Assembly: GCA_019720975.1 (NCBI GenBank)
Contig: JAGVSJ010000002.1
Location: 113,646 to 177,645 of the forward strand
Direction: 5' to 3'
DNA: 64,000 nucleotides
From: Candidatus Sysuiplasma superficiale
GTDB lineage: Archaea > Thermoplasmatota > Thermoplasmata > Sysuiplasmatales > Sysuiplasmataceae
Shown here: one piece after another, positions 25,245-35,178 of the stretch
How positions within the stretch are numbered: position 1 is the stretch's first letter
Layout of the letters: the number at the start of each line of letters is the position of its first letter
The notes under the pieces: model-generated
What the model was told of the DNA's origin: nothing
Databases searched by the model: none
Seen by the model: only the letters and a program-made list of their open reading frames with translations
Made by a program: the position numbers and the translations under genes

Positions 25245-26042
25245 TCAGCCGGACCCCACTCCTTTATTGCTTTTTGCCACTGGCATATTTGATTTCAAAG
25301 GGCCAAGATAGGTGCCATCCAGCAGATACAATCTTCCTCTCTCAGGAAACACAAGACGGTTTCTGAAAACAGGACCCAGTCCACGGTCGCCGTGCCTGTT
25401 TAGTGGTGTTCCGTTGAGAAGAGGATTGAAAGCGGGAATTACTACTGCCTCCTGCGGAAGTGTGCCGTATCTCCCGGTTGGGTCTCTCCTTCTGAAAGGA
25501 ACACGGAACCAGCACTTTTCAACGTAGCTCCTGCCGCGGGAGTCAACAAATTCAACTGCAGGATGGATATGCCCCATAAGCAGGTACCTTCCCTTCATCA
25601 TCGCATCTGTCGGCCAGGTGTGGCCATGGGAGAAGGATACGCATCCTGCATTGAAGCCGCTGCTAGGATGCACCCTCACTCTTTGGGGCAACTGCCTTAT
25701 GATGAGGCCATCATGATTGCCAGGCACGAGATCTATCGTGCTGTAATGATCCAGCAGCTCCGACATGAAAGAGGGTATGACTGATGCGCTGTGAAACGCC
25801 GAAAATTCGTGTCTCAGATCGCCAAGTATGACCAGATGCTGTGAAACGGATGCTAGTTCCTTGATCTCCGAAAGCATTGACTCGGCCTGCCCGCCAACAT
25901 ATACTCCCCTGCTTTCAAATTCGTCACTCAGACCTAAGTGCAGATCCGCTATGACAATCAACGTGTCGTCAGATCCCACCCTGAGGGCGGGATGGTTTGC
26001 GATAGGCTCAATTTCAAAGTCTGGATTCCTCAGACACCCCAC
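25245..26042 (-). CDS. Archaeal SbcD-related metallophosphoesterase
   Basis: 265 residues. The five calcineurin-like motifs are complete: IADLHLG, LGDLRHEF, VPGNHDG, SHGHTWP and MGHIHPA, giving a two-metal centre. The layout fits the archaeal phosphoesterase family related to SbcD/Mre11 (TIGR00024-like). Substrate is unknown, perhaps a nucleic acid or nucleotide. It overlaps the end of the next upstream metallophosphoesterase by 13 bases. Confidence 0.85.
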   Translation of the reverse strand: MGCLRNPDFEIEPIANHPALRVGSDDTLIVIADLHLGLSDEFESRGVYVGGQAESMLSEIKELASVSQHLVILGDLRHEFSAFHSASVIPSFMSELLDHYSTIDLVPGNHDGLIIRQLPQRVRVHPSSGFNAGCVSFSHGHTWPTDAMMKGRYLLMGHIHPAVEFVDSRGRSYVEKCWFRVPFRRRDPTGRYGTLPQEAVVIPAFNPLLNGTPLNRHGDRGLGPVFRNRLVFPERGRLYLLDGTYLGPLKSNMPVAKSNKGVGSG

Positions 26043-26692
26043 CTCAGCCTTTCTGACAGAGGAAGAGGGATACCTGCTGCGCTATTCCTTTCTGCTATCT
26101 CCTCGATATCGTATGGCACTCTCCTGATATCAGCACGGTCCCCCGAAAGTAAAAGGAAGGATGCTCTTGCGTCGCCATCCCTGGGCTGTCCGACAGATCC
26201 TGGATTCACCACAACATAGCTGCCCACACTTCGGATGTAAGGGATATGCGTATGACCAAGTACCGTTATGTGCTTCCCTGACTGCGAAGCCAGGCGCTCA
26301 TCAACCATATCCTCGAATATGTATTCATCGGTGTCAGAGGGAGATCCGTGATAAATTGCGATGTCGTCGAGAAATTCCGACCGTTTGAGTGATCTGAGAT
26401 AGGAAAGGTTGCTCTCAGTGATCATAGAAAGGTTCAGCTGCAATGCCTTTGAAGCAAGTGCGTTCATGCGCGAGTAATCCCGCGTGACAGCACCGATGTC
26501 ATGGTTTCCTGCAATCGAAATCACTCCGCGCTTTCTGAGCAGTTCAATAACCTCGTTGGGCATAGAATTGTAGCCAACCAGATCGCCGGCGCAGAGTATT
26601 CTGTCCGCTCCCTCATTGTCTATGACAGCGAATACAGCGGTAAGTGCAGGGAAATTGGAATGTATGTCAGAAATGATTGCTGTTCTGCGCAT
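26030..26692 (-). CDS. YfcE/MJ0936-like metallophosphoesterase
   Basis: 220 residues. Motifs ISDIHSNFPAL, CAGDLVGYN, AGNHDIG, HGSPSD and LGHTHIP define a calcineurin-like phosphodiesterase of the YfcE class, usually acting on small phosphodiesters in vitro. GSVGQPRDGDARASF is also typical of this class. Five bases downstream of the nnr stop and overlapping the following SbcD-related gene, it sits in one run with both. Confidence 0.87.
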   Translation of the reverse strand: MRRTAIISDIHSNFPALTAVFAVIDNEGADRILCAGDLVGYNSMPNEVIELLRKRGVISIAGNHDIGAVTRDYSRMNALASKALQLNLSMITESNLSYLRSLKRSEFLDDIAIYHGSPSDTDEYIFEDMVDERLASQSGKHITVLGHTHIPYIRSVGSYVVVNPGSVGQPRDGDARASFLLLSGDRADIRRVPYDIEEIAERNSAAGIPLPLSERLRWGV

Positions 26693-26697
26693 GTAAA

Positions 26698-28134
26698 TCA
26701 GCTCAGTGAATTCCTAATCACTTCAGGTATTGCCTCTATAAGGTCTGTGGAGAGAAGGCCGTATGACTTTTCTCTGAAGCATATATCTCCAGCCGATCCG
26801 TTGATATATGCCCCCAGCCTTGCAGAATTGAATGGATCCAGTCCCTTCGACATGAGTGCTGCGACAACACCTGTAAGAACGTCACCCGTCCCTCCGACTG
26901 TCATTCCCGGATTTCCTGTAGAATTGAGTTTGATTCTGGTGCCGTCGCTCACTATATCTATTCTGCCTTTGAGGAGTATGGTCGCGCCTATCTTCGCTGA
27001 CCATTTCTGCACCTTTTCCTTCCTTTCCTCAAGGCTGTTGCCAGGCATTTCGCCTGTGAGCTTGAGGAACTCCACGGCGTGAGGGGTTATGACGGCCTTC
27101 TTTCCCCTGAGCAGATCCTTCCGTCTGCCGACTGTTTCTATTGCAGACGCATCGATAACCATGGGCTTATCGGTTCTCGTTATCAGTGTCTCGGCGACAG
27201 AATTGAATGAGTCATAGGTTGTACCCGGGCCGATCACTACAGCATTGCTTCTGTCAATCCAGTGTATGATACTGTTCAGCGTTTTCTCCGAGAGTTCACC
27301 CTCATTGAAACCGAATGCCATTATATTCGGGGAAAAGGAGCTGACCGTACCGGCCATCCGGGAGGGTACAACAGTATAGACAAGATCGGCACCGGTTCTG
27401 TAGGCAGCGAGGCTAGAAAATACCGGGGCGCCTGGAAAGATGGAACCGCCTATTACAGTGACAATGCCGTTATTGCCCTTGTGAGATTCGGCGGAAGGAA
27501 CTGGATACAGAAGCATGTCGCCCGGACCGGTGTAATTCAACGCCGTTTCCGGGATTCCGATATCTCCGACAACAACCTTTCCGCAGCTTTCCTCATCCAT
27601 TCCCTTCTTCATATCCACAAATGTGATTGTCATGTCAGGAAGAACATGGCGGGGGTACGGAAAACCCGAGGGAACATCGATGGCCAGCACAGCCGCACCT
27701 TTCTTTCTCAAAGAATTCATCATTTCGATAAGTTCCAGGAACCTTCCTTCGGGGGGCCTGTCTACTCCGTATCCAAGAAGACAGTCCACGATCAGCAGGC
27801 GCTCAGGGGGAATACGGTCAAGAACATCCAGACTTGAAGAGAGCTTCGAAACTGCAGCGTATCTCTGTCTGAGCATTTCAGATTTTGGCACCATATCCGG
27901 TGAAGCTGGTACAACAACGGTTTCCCTGAAGGCGGATACCTTCAATGCTGCAGTCATTCCATCGCCACCGTTGTTTCCCGGTCCGCATATGAACACAACT
28001 GACGTTCTTTCAGGAAAATACGTCTCAATACTTCTGGCTATTACACTGCCTGCATTGTCCATGAGCCGGGAAACAGGAACGCCTGCGGCCTCTGAATTCC
28101 TGTCTATTATCCTGAATTCATAGAATTCCATCAT
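26698..28134 (-). CDS. nnr: Bifunctional NAD(P)H-hydrate epimerase / ADP-dependent dehydratase
   Basis: 478 residues. Residues 1-200 are the YjeF_N epimerase (GPGNNGGDGM, then LLGYGVDR), and residues 215-475 the ribokinase-like dehydratase (GGTGDVLTGVVAAL near residue 430, with ITPHAVEFLKL). Together they repair hydrated NADH/NADPH. Start taken at the ATG-ATG pair; a GTG five codons earlier is possible. SRP19 is 33 bases upstream on the same strand. Confidence 0.94.
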   Translation of the reverse strand: MMEFYEFRIIDRNSEAAGVPVSRLMDNAGSVIARSIETYFPERTSVVFICGPGNNGGDGMTAALKVSAFRETVVVPASPDMVPKSEMLRQRYAAVSKLSSSLDVLDRIPPERLLIVDCLLGYGVDRPPEGRFLELIEMMNSLRKKGAAVLAIDVPSGFPYPRHVLPDMTITFVDMKKGMDEESCGKVVVGDIGIPETALNYTGPGDMLLYPVPSAESHKGNNGIVTVIGGSIFPGAPVFSSLAAYRTGADLVYTVVPSRMAGTVSSFSPNIMAFGFNEGELSEKTLNSIIHWIDRSNAVVIGPGTTYDSFNSVAETLITRTDKPMVIDASAIETVGRRKDLLRGKKAVITPHAVEFLKLTGEMPGNSLEERKEKVQKWSAKIGATILLKGRIDIVSDGTRIKLNSTGNPGMTVGGTGDVLTGVVAALMSKGLDPFNSARLGAYINGSAGDICFREKSYGLLSTDLIEAIPEVIRNSLS

Positions 28135-28167
28135 TCCGGATACCAGCACCGACGCAGCACACCTGAC

Positions 28168-28446
28168 TCACTTCCCGTTCATTTTTCTGCTTACAGCCTT
28201 TATGATGTCGTTCTTCTTGATATTATTGCTCACGAAGATTCTCCCCTCTCTCCTGTACCACTGAGAGGGGAAAGCTGCATTCTCATCGACCTCGAAATCA
28301 ATTCCAAGAGATTTTAGCGCCTCCCCGATCATCTCAAGTGATGGGGATTCAACTGCCATTTTCTTCGGCACTCTTCTTCCCTCCCTTCTCTTCAGACGCA
28401 CGTCGAAATACGAAGGCCAGAGAACCCATCGATTGTTCTTCTTCAT
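28168..28446 (-). CDS. srp19: Signal recognition particle protein SRP19
   Basis: 92 residues. WVLWPSYFDVRLKRREGRRVP followed by conserved A/PS spacing is the RNA-binding start of SRP19, and KKNDIIKAVSRKM closes it. It binds 7S RNA and helps assemble SRP54. The promoter probably lies in the 216-base gap upstream (TTAATTATC on the minus strand). Confidence 0.93.
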   Translation of the reverse strand: MKKNNRWVLWPSYFDVRLKRREGRRVPKKMAVESPSLEMIGEALKSLGIDFEVDENAAFPSQWYRREGRIFVSNNIKKNDIIKAVSRKMNGK

Positions 28447-28662
28447 TCAAGCTGAAGTATTCGACTCAGATAATTAACTTTTGCCGGAGCAATGATTTGC
28501 TGCTGAATTCCCCTGCCTTCGGCATCCTCAAGCGAGGCCGTCCGGCGAATCATAGACTGAGCCCGGGTTACGCTTGGCCCGCAGAACTGCCCATCTTCAA
28601 TCGTATCTGCATCTCTCTTCATTCAGAACACTATTTATCTTAAATGACGATAGCAATCCACC

Positions 28663-29199
28663 ATGTCAAAGAGACCGCAGCGGATTGGCACATATCTTAA
28701 CATAGGTGTCATAGGAGGAAGCCAACCTGAACTGAAATATGCCGAAATCGCATATGATGTTGGTAAACTGCTTGCACTGAAAGGAGCTGTTTTGATCTGC
28801 GGCGGGCTCTCGGGCATAATGGCGAGCGCCGCAAAGGGAGCGTACGAGGCAGGCGGCATCACCGTTGGAATTTTGCCTGGGTTGAGTGCTGGTGAAGGCA
28901 ATGAATTTCTCAGTGTCAGAATACCGACAGGTATCGGTTATGCCCGGAATTTCCTAATCGTAAGAGCGTCAGATGCCCTGGTAGCCATTGACGGCTCCAA
29001 TGGTACAATATCGGAGGCGTCGTTTGCAATTGCTGAAGGAAAGACAGTGGTGTCAATTGACAGCACTGAATTGAGAAAGGAGAAGGACGGAGAAGGCGAT
29101 TTTGTAAAGGCGGAATCAGCAGTTGAAGCCGTTGAGAAGGCGGTGAAAGCGGCAGCCGATCACAGACAGAAGGCAAACAAACTGCCGCCGTATGATTGA
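28663..29199 (+). CDS. LOG/TIGR00725-family Rossmann-fold nucleotide-binding protein
   Basis: 178 residues. GVIGGSQPE, then LICGGLSGIMASAAKGA and the DGSNGTISEASFAI segment (in the position of PGGxGT-T/L-x-E) mark a Rossmann-like nucleotide phosphoribohydrolase or carrier family (TIGR00725, related to LOG and molybdopterin carrier proteins). The catalytic Arg/Glu pattern is only partly kept, so activity is uncertain. TATA-like CTATTTATC stands about 30 bases upstream. Confidence 0.8.
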   Translation: MSKRPQRIGTYLNIGVIGGSQPELKYAEIAYDVGKLLALKGAVLICGGLSGIMASAAKGAYEAGGITVGILPGLSAGEGNEFLSVRIPTGIGYARNFLIVRASDALVAIDGSNGTISEASFAIAEGKTVVSIDSTELRKEKDGEGDFVKAESAVEAVEKAVKAAADHRQKANKLPPYD

Positions 29200-29256
29200 G
29201 AGTAAACGATTGAACAGTATATATGTCTCTTCTGCATGCTTCGCACATGCAAGGAA

Positions 29257-30681
29257 GTGAGTCAGACGGATCAGGAGGGTTTTGATCTTGCTGAAAAGGC
29301 GCTGAAGATGTCATCGCACGGGAAGGTGGTATACGCAAGCGCCACCTACAGAAGCAGCAGAACGCTGCAGATGATATTCAGGAATGGCTCTCTCTCCGTA
29401 ATATCGCCTGATCTTGATTATGGTGTAGCGGTGACTGTTGTCACAGGTTCCGGCAAGGGATTCTCATCGACCAACACGCTGAATACCGCCGGCGTCAGGC
29501 GGGCAGTATCAAGAGCGATATCCATGGCAAGATCATGCAGCACAGCTGTTCCGAGCCCCTTATCTGGAAAGGCAGAGAAGGATGAGTGGAGAACTGAAGA
29601 GAAGATCCCGCTGAACAGCCTTGATGAGAGGCAGAAGATTGACATGGTTTCCACCATAGACAGAGCAGTTGCATCAGCCACTGATCTTCGTACTTTCAGA
29701 CAGATATTCCTCACTGAGAGACTGGATACGAAATATTACACAGACAGCGAGGGCACGAGAATTATAGCATATGATCCCAAACTTGTCATACATTACTTCA
29801 TCCGGGCAGTAAAGGGTGCGGATTCGGAACAGGTTCACAGAACAATGGGCTTCAGCGGCGGTTATGAGGCTTTTGAAAAGTTGCAGGTGGAGAAACAGGC
29901 AGTCGATGATACAAGGGCGTTGAAGAAAATGCTTGAAAATGGCAGGACAGCAAAGAGGGAAAGGTTAGACGTTGTTTGCGGCAGCGAGGTCACAGGAATT
30001 GCCTGCCATGAGAGCTGCGGGCATCCCATGGAGGCGGACAGAATAATGGGAAGGGAGGCTTCCCAAGCCGGCAAGTCATTCGTTGATATTAAATCCATTG
30101 GGGAAAGAATAGGCTCCGAGATGGTAACAATTGTTGACGACCCGACGATACCGGGAAGCTACGGCTATTATCAATATGATGACGAGGGCATACGTGCCAG
30201 GAGAAGAGTCCTATACCGGAACGGACAGATCAATGAATTTCTTCAGAACAGGGAAAGTGGCTCAAAGAGCGGTTTTGGAAGCAATGGTGCCGGGAGGGCG
30301 GCATCCTACGACATGGAACCGCTTGTCAGGATGGCTAATACTTTCCTTCTTCCCGGCGAGTTCGATGACAGTGAAATTATTGGAGATGTCAGGAAGGGCA
30401 TACTGATCAACGGTTTCACTGAATGGAATATAGACGACAGGCGCTTCAACCAGAAGTATGTGGGAAGAGAGGCATATCTCATAGAGAATGGTGAGCTGAC
30501 GGTTCCGGTGCGGTCTCCGACGCTCGAGATTACGACACGGGGCTTCTGGAGCTCGGTGGATGCTGTCGGGAAGGATGTCAGGTTTTTCGGCGGGTCGTGC
30601 GGTAAGGGGGATCCAATGCAGGGAATGGCGGTAGACATGGGGGGACCAATGATCCGACTTCGCAATATTGTCATAAAATGA
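29257..30681 (+). CDS. tldD: TldD-type metallopeptidase
   Basis: 474 residues from GTG. The zinc motif is CHESCGHPMEAD (HExxGH with downstream glutamate/aspartate), and GSCGKGDPMQGM near the C-terminus binds zinc as in TldD. With TldE it forms a peptidase that trims unfolded or modified peptides. A TATA box AGTATATATG implies a transcript start just after an in-frame ATG 21 bases upstream, so the GTG is preferred. It is followed by tldE after nine bases, a conserved pair. Confidence 0.92.
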   Translation: MSQTDQEGFDLAEKALKMSSHGKVVYASATYRSSRTLQMIFRNGSLSVISPDLDYGVAVTVVTGSGKGFSSTNTLNTAGVRRAVSRAISMARSCSTAVPSPLSGKAEKDEWRTEEKIPLNSLDERQKIDMVSTIDRAVASATDLRTFRQIFLTERLDTKYYTDSEGTRIIAYDPKLVIHYFIRAVKGADSEQVHRTMGFSGGYEAFEKLQVEKQAVDDTRALKKMLENGRTAKRERLDVVCGSEVTGIACHESCGHPMEADRIMGREASQAGKSFVDIKSIGERIGSEMVTIVDDPTIPGSYGYYQYDDEGIRARRRVLYRNGQINEFLQNRESGSKSGFGSNGAGRAASYDMEPLVRMANTFLLPGEFDDSEIIGDVRKGILINGFTEWNIDDRRFNQKYVGREAYLIENGELTVPVRSPTLEITTRGFWSSVDAVGKDVRFFGGSCGKGDPMQGMAVDMGGPMIRLRNIVIK

Positions 30682-30690
30682 GGTGTGCTG

Positions 30691-32019
30691 ATGGAGGCCA
30701 GTCAGATTTCTGGTATTTCAGAAAGCATTGTGGATGAGGCACTGAGGTCGGGGGCGGACGATGTGGCAGTCAACGGCCTGAGTGCGATCACCAGGCAGGT
30801 GCGTTTCAGTGAAAATGAGATTGACATATTCAACAGCTGGGAACAGACATACTTTCAGCTGTTCCTGGTAAAACAGAGGAAGGTTGTTTCCACAACAATT
30901 AAGGGGACGAAGGACTACAGAGATACTATCAAGAGGGCCATAGAGACAGCGGACAGATCTGAGCCTAGCGAAGACTACAGCGGCATTGCAAGTAAAAGTT
31001 CGGCAAGGAATTATTCCACGAGAGAAAGACGGGTTTCAGACAGCATACTGTCTGGCTATGTGCGCGAAGGGATAGATGCCGCCATTTCCAACGGAGGAAA
31101 GAAAAGTGCAGGTTCCCTCTACAATACATTCTACAGCAGGGCAGTCGTCACCTCGGCAGGAATAAAGCATCACGAAACAGGAGCCACCTACTATTTCTCA
31201 ATAAGATGCTTTGCAGACGACATCAGGAGCGGTCACGCCGTGACATCATCTCTGAAGCGAACGGATTTCAGGCCTGAAGATGCGGCTGTCAAGGCATCCA
31301 CACTTGCTTCAGCCGTGCCTGCACCCACCGCAGGCGAAGAAGGCAGGTTCGATACTGTCCTGGACCCGATGGTTGTGGCCGCACTTGTTTCCCAGGTAGG
31401 GAGCATGGCATCCGCCTACTCGGTTATGTCCGGTTTTTCCTGTCTTGCCGGAAAGATTGGAAAGTATGTTGCAGCTCCCGCAGTGAACATCGAGGACGAT
31501 GCGACCCGGAGAATGTATGGATTCAGGGCATTCGACGATGAGGGAGTTGCAACCAGGAAAACAAGAATCGTTGCAAATGGAAGATTGAAAAGCTATCTTC
31601 ACAACACATCCACTGCCAAAAAGTTCAGAACAAGGACGACCGGCAATGCAGGCCTGATATCTCCCGAGCCTTTCATGCTTTCGATGGGGGCGGGCAGGAG
31701 CAGCAGGAAAGAGATGATATCGGAATTAAGGGATGGGCTGTACATAAACAACACGTGGTATACGAGATACAGCAACTACGCTGAGGGGAATTTCTCCACG
31801 ATACCGCGCGATGCCATATACAGGATAAAGAGAGGCGAAATTACCGGTGGATGGCGTGACATCAGGATTTCCGAGAACCTGATATCGCTTTTCAAAAGGA
31901 TTGTCGACATCTCCCTGGAAAGGGAGCATCTGAACTGGTGGGGGGAATCACAGACACCTTGCACTGTGCCGTACGTCACGGTCAGAAAACTCAATATCAC
32001 CCGTTCTTCTGATAGCTGA
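30691..32019 (+). CDS. tldE: TldE/PmbA-type subunit
   Basis: 442 residues. Same fold as TldD without the HExxxH motif, as expected for the non-catalytic partner; FDTVLDPMVVAALV and GFRAFDDEGVATRKT are typical. A GTG two codons before the ATG is an alternative start. Its stop is one base from the stop of the convergent eS8 gene, so 3' ends of the two transcripts must overlap. Confidence 0.92.
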   Translation: MEASQISGISESIVDEALRSGADDVAVNGLSAITRQVRFSENEIDIFNSWEQTYFQLFLVKQRKVVSTTIKGTKDYRDTIKRAIETADRSEPSEDYSGIASKSSARNYSTRERRVSDSILSGYVREGIDAAISNGGKKSAGSLYNTFYSRAVVTSAGIKHHETGATYYFSIRCFADDIRSGHAVTSSLKRTDFRPEDAAVKASTLASAVPAPTAGEEGRFDTVLDPMVVAALVSQVGSMASAYSVMSGFSCLAGKIGKYVAAPAVNIEDDATRRMYGFRAFDDEGVATRKTRIVANGRLKSYLHNTSTAKKFRTRTTGNAGLISPEPFMLSMGAGRSSRKEMISELRDGLYINNTWYTRYSNYAEGNFSTIPRDAIYRIKRGEITGGWRDIRISENLISLFKRIVDISLEREHLNWWGESQTPCTVPYVTVRKLNITRSSDS

Positions 32020-32020
32020 G

Positions 32021-32413
32021 TTACTTATCCTCAGGCGGGAGCAGGATGGCATTGATCATTCCGTGCTGTCCGGGGCGGGAAGTGATGAGTGCAAGACCGA
32101 TCTCGGTCTGAATCACAGCCCCTTTGTTCATTATGTTTCTCTGTATATAGTTGGGATTTGCCGGATTCTGTTTCACGGTGACAATCTTCACCTTTTTTGT
32201 GACACCGGTCTTCCTGTCAGTGACATTTGCAAAATTCTCTGAGAGCACACGCGACTTTGAATTGGCACCCTTCGTTCTGTACAGCTTTATGCTGTGCTCT
32301 CCGAGGAATGTGAACTGTCTCTCCCTTCCCACCTCATATCTGCGTTTCTTCCTGGCCTGTATGTACCTTCCGCCGGTGGATTTCCTCCTTGATCTTCCGT
32401 TCCAGATTGCCAT
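32021..32413 (-). CDS. rps8e: Small ribosomal subunit protein eS8
   Basis: 130 residues from ATG (MAIWNGRSRRKSTGGRY). The basic N-terminus, RVLSENFANVTD and the C-terminal ITSRPGQHGMINAILL are diagnostic. It binds 16S rRNA. A TATA box (TTTTTATAC on the minus strand) stands about 30 bases before the start. Confidence 0.96.
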   Translation of the reverse strand: MAIWNGRSRRKSTGGRYIQARKKRRYEVGRERQFTFLGEHSIKLYRTKGANSKSRVLSENFANVTDRKTGVTKKVKIVTVKQNPANPNYIQRNIMNKGAVIQTEIGLALITSRPGQHGMINAILLPPEDK

Positions 32414-32553
32414 ATGCACACCCGCTTAGCTATGACCGTATAAAAACTTTGCGAGACTCATTGTGGTGGAATGGTTATAGAGCGTTATAAAATGTGCCTG
32501 TTCGTACAGGCGCGGAATGATGGCCAATATTAATATCGAAAGTATCGAATCAG

Positions 32554-33465
32554 ATGCAACTTATGACATGTCCGGAAGAAAGGATGGTATCAAATGATGA
32601 AGGAAAGCTTCCTGAAGGCACGCGTATTGAAACACCGCGCCTGAGAGTACGTGGCGCAAAGGAGATTATGCGTTTCTACGACGGCATTTTGGGCCTGGAT
32701 ATTTCGGAAGCAAATGCGGGAACTTATGAGGTCCGGGAGAGAAATGCTGCAACGGCCAGGAGTGATGGAGAACCGTTGCTGGAACTTGTTGTGGATGAGT
32801 CTGCACGTCCTCCCTCACCGAGCACGGCAGGCCTCTATCACATTGCACTCAGGGTAGCGAGCGAGAGGGAACTTGCGGACACCATAATTTCCATCCATCG
32901 TTCAGGATATGGATTGGATGGTTTTGCGGATCATATAGTGAGCAGGTCTGCCTATCTATATGACCCGGAGGGGAATGGTTACGAGGTGTACTGTGATATG
33001 CCTGAGACCGATTGGAGGGAGGACAGAGACGGGATGGTCCAGATGGGAACGCTCCCTCTGGATCTGGAAGCACTCCTCTCCCACAGATCGAATGCTGTTA
33101 CTGGCCCGTTCCCAGGAGGTGTTTCAGTGGGCCATGTTCACCTGAAGGTTACAGATTTAACGCGATCCATTGAGTTTTACAGGTATGTACTTGGCTTCAG
33201 TGTCAGGAACGATATGACTTACCTCGGCGCGGCATTCCTCGCTGCCGGCAGATACCATCATCACATCGGCCTCAATACTTGGCAAAGCAGGAACGGAGCA
33301 GCCAGAACTGACACTGATTCCGGCCTGATAGGCTTCTCTGTCAGGGTGCCGGAAGGGGCGCAGCGCGATGCAGTGGTGAACAAAGCGATCGCTTCTGGAG
33401 GGATATTCGAAGGCAGAGAATTAAGAATAACCGATCCTGACGGGATCCACGTTTACATCGACTGA
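32554..33465 (+). CDS. Two-domain VOC protein (catechol 2,3-dioxygenase-like)
   Basis: 303 residues with two vicinal-oxygen-chelate domains (about 25-140 and 170-300), as in CatE-type extradiol dioxygenases. Candidate metal ligands in the second domain are His of VGHVHLKV, His of YHHHIGL and an acidic residue in GIHVYID. No aromatic-degradation genes are nearby, so the substrate is unknown and the dioxygenase label is only a family guess. The first Met, or one seven codons later, can be the start. Confidence 0.75.
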   Translation: MQLMTCPEERMVSNDEGKLPEGTRIETPRLRVRGAKEIMRFYDGILGLDISEANAGTYEVRERNAATARSDGEPLLELVVDESARPPSPSTAGLYHIALRVASERELADTIISIHRSGYGLDGFADHIVSRSAYLYDPEGNGYEVYCDMPETDWREDRDGMVQMGTLPLDLEALLSHRSNAVTGPFPGGVSVGHVHLKVTDLTRSIEFYRYVLGFSVRNDMTYLGAAFLAAGRYHHHIGLNTWQSRNGAARTDTDSGLIGFSVRVPEGAQRDAVVNKAIASGGIFEGRELRITDPDGIHVYID

Positions 33466-33495
33466 TTCCCGGCGCAACCGGCGCAAAAGCCACTG

Positions 33496-34476
33496 TCAGA
33501 GATTGAAAACGAAACCGAAGCCGAAGTTGTGGAATACAAGCATATACGATATCAGGAAGCCAAGGATGGTGCCTGTGTTGAGAAACGGAAGTCCGGCCTG
33601 CGCCCTTCCCTTTGAAGTCTGCATCATAAGTATCAGAAAACCCGAAAGGGCGCCCACTATGCATCCCGCAGCGACGAGAAGATTGCCTGTAAAGCCCGCT
33701 GCTATCACGTTCTGCGGAAGGTTGGAAAATGCGCTGATTGTGAGGACACCGGGGATTATCATGTCGCCGAGCCCGATGTAAAGAGCGTCCCTCTGGACAG
33801 GTTCATCGGACCTGATTGTTTTTGCATCATACCTGTTGAAATTGCTGAAACCGCTTCTTCTTGGGACCATCAGCATTATCGGCAGGTTCAAGTCAAGGGC
33901 TCCCTCAGCAACGTCGAGCATATGCTTTGTCCTGTAGACTGCAATGAAATCATATGCGGCCATTGCCGCAAGCAGCACAAAGGCCGGCAGTATTCCGAGA
34001 GAGATGCCGAAGATTGCAGTTATACCGCTCGCCATTATGAAACCCCATGTATCCACGACATACCACTCCGGATATCTCCAGAGAGCGGCCCCTATGGCTA
34101 TCATCACTGCGACTGACAGCAGAAATGCCGTGTTCGGGAGCGAGGGCAGAGCGAGAATGAAGAGAGGGAAAAGAACATAGATTGCAGAAAGTGAGATGAC
34201 AAATATGAAAAATGCCCTGAGCAAATTACCCTTGTTTTTCTTCAGTATATATATCATGATGGCTGTGAAGATGATGAGTACCGCAACGTAAATCAGTGGA
34301 ATAAAGGGGTTGGTCTGACCCTGGGGTCCAAATGCCTGGTATCCGAATGAACGGTACTGAGGCACTATCAGAAGTGCGAGTATCTGGACGCCTATGAAAA
34401 GAACAGCCGTAACAGCCGCCGGAAGATAGAAAGAAAAGCGTGTTGTCCTCTCAATCTCCGACGTCAAATCGTTCAC
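33496..34476 (-). CDS. Presenilin/signal-peptide-peptidase family intramembrane aspartyl protease
   Basis: 326 residues with nine membrane helices. The two catalytic aspartates lie at residues 176 (AAYDFIAVYR) and 238 (YIGLGDMIIPG), the YD and GLGD motifs, and GLPFLNTG near 300 stands where PAL is found in family members. It would cleave transmembrane helices, for example leftover signal peptides. It abuts the aIF2 beta gene with one base between. Close to the archaeal PSH group. Confidence 0.88.
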   Translation of the reverse strand: MNDLTSEIERTTRFSFYLPAAVTAVLFIGVQILALLIVPQYRSFGYQAFGPQGQTNPFIPLIYVAVLIIFTAIMIYILKKNKGNLLRAFFIFVISLSAIYVLFPLFILALPSLPNTAFLLSVAVMIAIGAALWRYPEWYVVDTWGFIMASGITAIFGISLGILPAFVLLAAMAAYDFIAVYRTKHMLDVAEGALDLNLPIMLMVPRRSGFSNFNRYDAKTIRSDEPVQRDALYIGLGDMIIPGVLTISAFSNLPQNVIAAGFTGNLLVAAGCIVGALSGFLILMMQTSKGRAQAGLPFLNTGTILGFLISYMLVFHNFGFGFVFNL

Positions 34477-34477
34477 C

Positions 34478-35107
34478 TTAGGGGACTATGTTCGCAAACG
34501 CAATGGTGCCGCTCATTTTCCCTATTCTTATCTTCACAGTCGATCCTTTCTGTGCGCCAGGAACATAGATTATGTAGCGGTCTATTCTGGCGACACCATC
34601 GCCTCTTGACCCGACGTCCTCGATCGTAACTTCCAGAACTGAACCTTCCCGGAGCCTGTTGTCTTCTTCAGGCTTAACCGACTTTTTCACATGTACAGGC
34701 CTCTTTGCTCCGCATGCTTCACATTCAAGGAGCAGCACCCTGCCTTCCTTTATCATCTTTGTATCAGGCCTCCCACATTCGGAACATGTGACAAAAGTAT
34801 CAGTGTAATCCTTCAGGCGTTCAGCAACCTGCAATGGATTTAACCTCGACTTGAATACCGCCCTCCTGCCCTCCAGCGTGCCAGGAGTACCCAGTTCACG
34901 AAGAAGATACTGGAGAAGATGCTGCGGATCGCGCCTCAGTCGCTCCGCTATATCCATAAAATTCTTCAGGACAGAATTCTTTCCCTCGGAAACTATATCG
35001 GCCTCTGGTATCTGGAATCGCTCTCCGCTTGAAGCTGTTTCAGGTATCTCCGATTTTGCCCTTTTGAGCAATTCCCTGTAATTCTGCCTGTTCTGTGATT
35101 CTGCCAT
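34478..35107 (-). CDS. Translation initiation factor aIF2 beta with C-terminal TRAM domain
   Basis: 209 residues. Residues 1-140 are aIF2 beta: helical domain (FMDIAERLRRDPQHLLQYLL), then zinc ribbon TCSECGRPD...LECEACGA. Residues 150-209 are a TRAM domain (GSVLEVTIEDVGSRGDGVAR, VKIRI). aIF2 beta helps carry initiator tRNA; the added RNA-binding domain is known from several euryarchaeal lineages. A TATA box (CTTTATATGG) lies about 35 bases upstream. Confidence 0.92.
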   Translation of the reverse strand: MAESQNRQNYRELLKRAKSEIPETASSGERFQIPEADIVSEGKNSVLKNFMDIAERLRRDPQHLLQYLLRELGTPGTLEGRRAVFKSRLNPLQVAERLKDYTDTFVTCSECGRPDTKMIKEGRVLLLECEACGAKRPVHVKKSVKPEEDNRLREGSVLEVTIEDVGSRGDGVARIDRYIIYVPGAQKGSTVKIRIGKMSGTIAFANIVP

Positions 35108-35178
35108 CCATCTCTCACTAACATTCAGTTAAACCAACTTCCATATAAAGCGATTGGGAAAAATGACGTTTTATGGAG

